Positions 60,690-64,000 of a DNA stretch of 64,000 nt are shown piece by piece. Each line of letters starts with the position of its first letter. Position 1 is the first letter of the stretch. The stretch lies in NCBI RefSeq assembly GCF_004916905.1, contig NZ_SDLV01000008.1:1-64000 (forward strand), given 5' to 3'. The notes under the pieces are model-generated. The model saw only the letters and a list, made by a program, of their open reading frames with translations, had not been told where the DNA came from and ran no database searches. The position numbers were made by a program, and so were the translations under genes. This stretch comes from Chryseobacterium candidae. GTDB lineage: Bacteria; Bacteroidota; Bacteroidia; Flavobacteriales; Weeksellaceae.

Positions 60690-61013
60690 ATGAGTGTAAA
60701 AGATACAAAAGCAGAAGTAAATACAATTACTTACGATAAAGATAAGATTGAAGATAAAGTAGGTTCAATCTATGAAGCTATTGTTATCATGGGAAAGAGA
60801 GCAGAGCAGATCAATGCGGAGATCCGTACGGAACTTCACAACAAATTGGATGAGTTTGCTGTTCACAATTCTACATTAGAAGAAGTTTTCGAAAACAGAG
60901 AACAAATTGAGATCTCTAAACATTACGAAAAGCTTCCTAAGCCAACTTCAATTGCTATTGAAGAATGGTTAAATGATGATGTCTATTTCAGAAAAACAGA
61001 AGAAAGAAAGTAA
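60690..61013 (+). CDS. rpoZ: RNA polymerase omega subunit, Bacteroidota type
   Basis: A 107-residue protein of the divergent Bacteroidota omega family (RpoZ/Rpb6-like). The pattern IYEAIVIMGKRAEQINAEIRTELHNKL (about 28-54) is the Rpb6/omega helix-turn-helix core, and the C-terminal half is rich in acidic and aromatic residues. It lies 42 bases after bamD and is followed by a terminator, the usual place of this gene in flavobacteria. Confidence 0.88.
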   Translation: MSVKDTKAEVNTITYDKDKIEDKVGSIYEAIVIMGKRAEQINAEIRTELHNKLDEFAVHNSTLEEVFENREQIEISKHYEKLPKPTSIAIEEWLNDDVYFRKTEERK

Positions 61014-61034
61014 TCTTCTGTATTTTAATAAATT

Positions 61035-61079
61035 AAGGTCATAAAGGAATTCACTTCTTTTATGACCTTTTGTTGTTTT
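61035..61079 (+). terminator. terminator after rpoZ
   Basis: AAGGTCATAAA pairs with TTTATGACCTT (long stem with a loop) and a T-rich run follows, between rpoZ and coaBC. Confidence 0.85.
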
Positions 61080-61137
61080 AAAACCTGATTGTGTGGGAAA
61101 AAATAAGTACTTTAGTGTTTCAAAAAATTAGAACTCA

Positions 61138-62343
61138 ATGAGTGTTTCCGGTAAAAAAATACTTATCGCTGTCTCCGGAGGAATTGCGGCTTATAAAATC
61201 CACTTTCTCATCAGGGATTTTGTGAAGAAAGGTGCCGAAGTACAGGTTATTATGACTCCTGATGCAGAAAATTTTGTAACAAAGCTAAGCCTGTCTACAT
61301 TATCCAGAAAACCGGTGTATTCAGACTTTTACAGTGATAACGGAACATGGAACAGCCATGTGGAAATGGCTCTGTGGGCGGATGTTATGATTGTAGCTCC
61401 ATGCACAGCCAATACACTGTCTAAAATGGTTCACGGGATGTGTGATAATCTCGTTATTGCAACGTATATGTCCGCGAAATGTCCGGTATTCATTGCACCA
61501 GCAATGGACCTTGATATGTATGCACATCCGTCTACAAAAAATAATCTGGAGCTGGCAGAAAGCTTTGGGCATAGTATTATTCCTGCGGAAAGCGGAGAGC
61601 TGGCCAGCGGTCTGATCGGGCAGGGAAGAATGGCAGAGCCGGCAACAATTTTTAATGCTGTTGAGCATTATTTTAATTCTGATATCCAATCCCGAAGCCT
61701 TGAAGGAAAAACAGTTTTAATCACTGCAGGACCAACCTATGAGGCGATAGATCCTGTACGATTTATTGGAAACCATTCGTCCGGTAAAATGGGGTTTTCT
61801 CTGGCAGAAGAAGCTTCAAAACGTGGAGCAAAAGTAATCCTGATTTCAGGACCGAGTGTTCAAACCCTCAACAACCCGGATGTTGAACTTCATAAAGTGA
61901 CTTCAGCCAAAGAAATGCTGGCCAAAGTATTTGAATTTTACGATACAATAGACATCGGAATTGCCAGTGCGGCAGTAGCGGATTATGCACCTAAAGAAGT
62001 GGCTCAGGAAAAGATTAAGAAAAATGATGAAAATCTGACGATAGAACTGGTAAAAAATCCGGATATTCTTAAAACAATGGGAGAAAGGAAGACCCATCAG
62101 TTTTTGGTAGGATTTGCTCTGGAAACCCAAAATGAAGAGGAAAATGCCAAAGGAAAACTGGAAAAGAAAAATCTGGATATGATCGTTCTCAATTCCTTGC
62201 GTGATGAAGGAGCCGGTTTTAAGAATGACACCAATAAAATCAAAATATTTACCAAAACAGAGAAGAAGGAATTTAATTTGAAATCCAAGGATGATGTAGC
62301 GAAAGATATTCTCAATTTTGTTGAGACTCAACTTTTAAAATAA
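61138..62343 (+). CDS. coaBC: bifunctional phosphopantothenoylcysteine decarboxylase/phosphopantothenate-cysteine ligase
   Basis: A 401-residue two-domain enzyme of coenzyme A synthesis: the C-terminal CoaB ligase joins cysteine to phosphopantothenate and the N-terminal CoaC flavoprotein decarboxylates the product. CoaC (1-185) has ISVSGGIAAYK-like start, the catalytic histidine in NSHVEM, APCTANTLSKMVHGMCDNL and PAMDLDMY. CoaB (190-401) has ITAGPTYEAIDPVRFIGNHSSGKMG and the KKNDENLTIELVKNPDIL segment. Length is ordinary and no residue is missing. Confidence 0.96.
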   Translation: MSVSGKKILIAVSGGIAAYKIHFLIRDFVKKGAEVQVIMTPDAENFVTKLSLSTLSRKPVYSDFYSDNGTWNSHVEMALWADVMIVAPCTANTLSKMVHGMCDNLVIATYMSAKCPVFIAPAMDLDMYAHPSTKNNLELAESFGHSIIPAESGELASGLIGQGRMAEPATIFNAVEHYFNSDIQSRSLEGKTVLITAGPTYEAIDPVRFIGNHSSGKMGFSLAEEASKRGAKVILISGPSVQTLNNPDVELHKVTSAKEMLAKVFEFYDTIDIGIASAAVADYAPKEVAQEKIKKNDENLTIELVKNPDILKTMGERKTHQFLVGFALETQNEEENAKGKLEKKNLDMIVLNSLRDEGAGFKNDTNKIKIFTKTEKKEFNLKSKDDVAKDILNFVETQLLK

Positions 62344-62379
62344 TTTTAATAAATTTCCGTTCTCAATTTTTAATAGACA

Positions 62380-63285
62380 ATGAAAAAAATTATAAGTTTA
62401 TTTTTTCTGTTATTTCTATACAACCAAAGTTTTTCTCAGGAGCTGCTGTCCACGGTACAGGTGAACTCCAATCAGTTGGGAGGAAGTAATCAGCAGGCCT
62501 ATAAAGCGTTGGAAAAAAGCCTCCGGGACTTTATCAATAATACAAGCTGGACAGGCAAAAAGCTTCAGAATTTTGAAAAAATAAAATGTGCTTTTTCTAT
62601 TGTTATTTCTGAAAGAGACGTGAATAAATTCAAAGGAACTATTGTTATTCAGGCAGTAAGACCTGTTTATAATACCACCTACGAGTCTCCCTTGATTAAT
62701 CTTCAGGATCAGAGATTTGCTTTTGAATATATTGAAAATGAGAGTCTTATTTTTAATGAAAGACAATTCTCCGGCAAAAATCTTACGGACGTGATCAGTT
62801 TCTATATTTATGTTATTCTGGGTATGGATGCTGATAGTTTCCAGTCTATGGGAGGATCACAATGGTATGCGAAAGCGCAGCAGATTGCACAGAATTCCCA
62901 AAACAGGAACTATGAGGGCTGGAATACCATCAATGAACCGAGAAGCCGTTCTATTTTGATCAACGAAATTATGAACCCTAACTGGAATCAGTTACGTTCC
63001 ACTATTTATACGTACCACAGAGCAGGGCTGGATAACCTTTTCAATCAGGATCAGACTGCCGGGAAAAAAGTCATTTTTGATGCACTGATGCAATTAAAAA
63101 TGTATGAGAATAACTTCCAGCAGGCGTTCTTCTTTAATCTGTTCATGGATACCAAGAGCGATGAAATTTTCAATATTTTCAATTCCGGGAATAATGGAGG
63201 ACTGATTCTTAATGATCTTAAACAAACAATGATCATCCTTTCACCGAAGAATATAGATAATAAGTGGAATAAATGGAAAGTCTAG
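62380..63285 (+). CDS. DUF4835 exported protein
   Basis: A 301-residue exported protein with a signal peptide (ending YNQSFSQE, about residue 19). The chain is typical of DUF4835, a Bacteroidota-only family nearly always next to coaBC and recN (TVQVNSNQLGGSNQQAYKALEKSLRDFINNTSW, and MGGSQWYAKAQQIAQNSQNRNYEGWN). Its function is unknown, but the linkage to bamD suggests an envelope role. It follows coaBC by 36 bases, in one operon. Confidence 0.9.
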   Translation: MKKIISLFFLLFLYNQSFSQELLSTVQVNSNQLGGSNQQAYKALEKSLRDFINNTSWTGKKLQNFEKIKCAFSIVISERDVNKFKGTIVIQAVRPVYNTTYESPLINLQDQRFAFEYIENESLIFNERQFSGKNLTDVISFYIYVILGMDADSFQSMGGSQWYAKAQQIAQNSQNRNYEGWNTINEPRSRSILINEIMNPNWNQLRSTIYTYHRAGLDNLFNQDQTAGKKVIFDALMQLKMYENNFQQAFFFNLFMDTKSDEIFNIFNSGNNGGLILNDLKQTMIILSPKNIDNKWNKWKV

Positions 63286-63414
63286 GATTTCTGAGCAAGT
63301 TTAAAAACAGTTAGCATTATGGATGAGTGAACAGTCAAAAAACGATTTCTTAACTCATTAAAAAAACTTATTTTTACAGTTCAAATTCAAATTGGATCAT
63401 AACCCGGATTATCA

Positions 63415-64000
63415 ATGCTTTCGAGAATTTACATTAAAAACTTTGCCCTGATTGATACCCTTGAAGTATCATTGAAAAATGGTTTACAGGTCATTACCGG
63501 AGAAACGGGGGCAGGAAAATCTATTATTCTAGGTGCTCTCCGGCTTATTTTAGGTGAAAGGGCAGATGTAAAATCCATTGCCAAAACTGAAGAAAAAAGT
63601 GTGGTGGAAACCGAGTTTTCTCTTAACAATCAGTTTAAAAAATTCTTTATTGAAAATGATCTGGACTACGAACTTCAGACGATTATCCGAAGAGAAATAC
63701 TTCCTTCAGGGAAATCCCGGGCATTTATCAACGATGTACCGGTAACGCTGGATATTCTTAGAGAGCTTTCCTCACAACTGATCGATATCCATTCACAGTT
63801 TGAAACATCCAATCTTTTTACCTCAGAATATCAGTTTAAAATTATCGACGGCCTTTCTGAAAATAAAAAGATCATTGAAGAGTATCAGCAGGAATTTTCT
63901 GAGTTTCAAACGCTGAAATTGTTGTTGAAAAAATTAAAAACCCAGCTTTCGGAATCCAATAAAGAAAGCGATTATAAAGAATTTTTACTCAACGAACTGG
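63415..64000 (+). CDS. recN: DNA repair protein RecN (5' part)
   Basis: The first 195 residues of an SMC-like ATPase that holds DNA ends during recombinational repair; the gene continues beyond the window. The N terminus LSRIYIKNFALIDTLEVSL and the Walker A motif GETGAGKS (29-36) are diagnostic, and the IIRREILPSGKSRAFINDVPV segment is typical. It is the last visible member of the bamD-rpoZ-coaBC-DUF4835-recN run. Confidence 0.96.
   Translation, partial: MLSRIYIKNFALIDTLEVSLKNGLQVITGETGAGKSIILGALRLILGERADVKSIAKTEEKSVVETEFSLNNQFKKFFIENDLDYELQTIIRREILPSGKSRAFINDVPVTLDILRELSSQLIDIHSQFETSNLFTSEYQFKIIDGLSENKKIIEEYQQEFSEFQTLKLLLKKLKTQLSESNKESDYKEFLLNEL

Overview
The window is a contiguous chromosomal segment of an AT-rich member of the Bacteroidota, most likely Flavobacteriia and close to Chryseobacterium. 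The evidence is: a TAnnTTTG -7 box in front of many genes and hardly any Shine-Dalgarno sequences; menaquinone synthesis (menD); the Bacteroidota-type RNA polymerase omega subunit; an L21 protein with a long C-terminal extension; a TonB-dependent receptor and many lipoproteins; and short double-glycine-leader peptides starting MKN[LV][KR]KL, which I associate with Chryseobacterium. No integrase, transposase, phage or CRISPR array was seen. The last gene (recN) runs off the right edge.

Layout. 1-1.2 kb: sparse sequence with two divergent Cys-containing leader peptides. 1.3-8.5 kb: a 2-oxoglutarate/Fe(II) oxygenase, menD, the pabB-pabC folate pair, three membrane proteins including an AI-2E family transporter, and a DUF3820 protein. 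8.5-16.4 kb: uvrB, a BlaI/M56 two-gene sensor-repressor unit with a visible operator, a PQQ-type sugar dehydrogenase lipoprotein and a TonB receptor. 16.6-24 kb (all minus strand): a PatB-like aminotransferase and FAD monooxygenase pair, tryptophanase, DUF502, miaE, an acyltransferase and a zinc metalloprotease lipoprotein. 24.2-25.8 kb: rplU-rpmA, then two tandem six-cysteine leader peptides, each with the same promoter block and 5' UTR element. 25.9-36 kb: a DUF5686 outer-membrane protein, two identical tRNA-Asn transcription units, an AraC regulator divergent from an exported acetolactate decarboxylase-like/cupin-Yellow/ABM operon, and a tricorn-like S41 protease. 36-46 kb: rseP, a nitrilase-family amidase, a persulfide/rhodanese/thioredoxin operon, a HerA-like ATPase, a DnaQ-type exonuclease with a decayed GIY-YIG domain, and lysA behind an apparent attenuator. 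46-64 kb: poxB, miaB, a sigma-54 activator, lptE and a long acidic protein, DUF4126, tatD-tcdA-rnpA, a TetR regulator, and bamD-rpoZ-coaBC-DUF4835-recN.

The most unusual content is at two scales. First, four tiny peptides share an 18-residue leader ending in GG (AG in one). Three of them carry a 32-nt 5' UTR element at an almost fixed distance from the start codon, and one base pair of its putative stem covaries. Second, lysA is preceded by a 23-codon, lysine-rich reading frame, a candidate antiterminator and an intrinsic terminator, arranged as expected for ribosome-mediated attenuation. Also notable are a BlaI operator that contains the -7 box of its own operon, an acetolactate decarboxylase-like protein that seems to lack a conserved arginine, and two long perfect hairpins with the same core. 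All functional calls rest on reading the sequence and on family knowledge; no database search was run.
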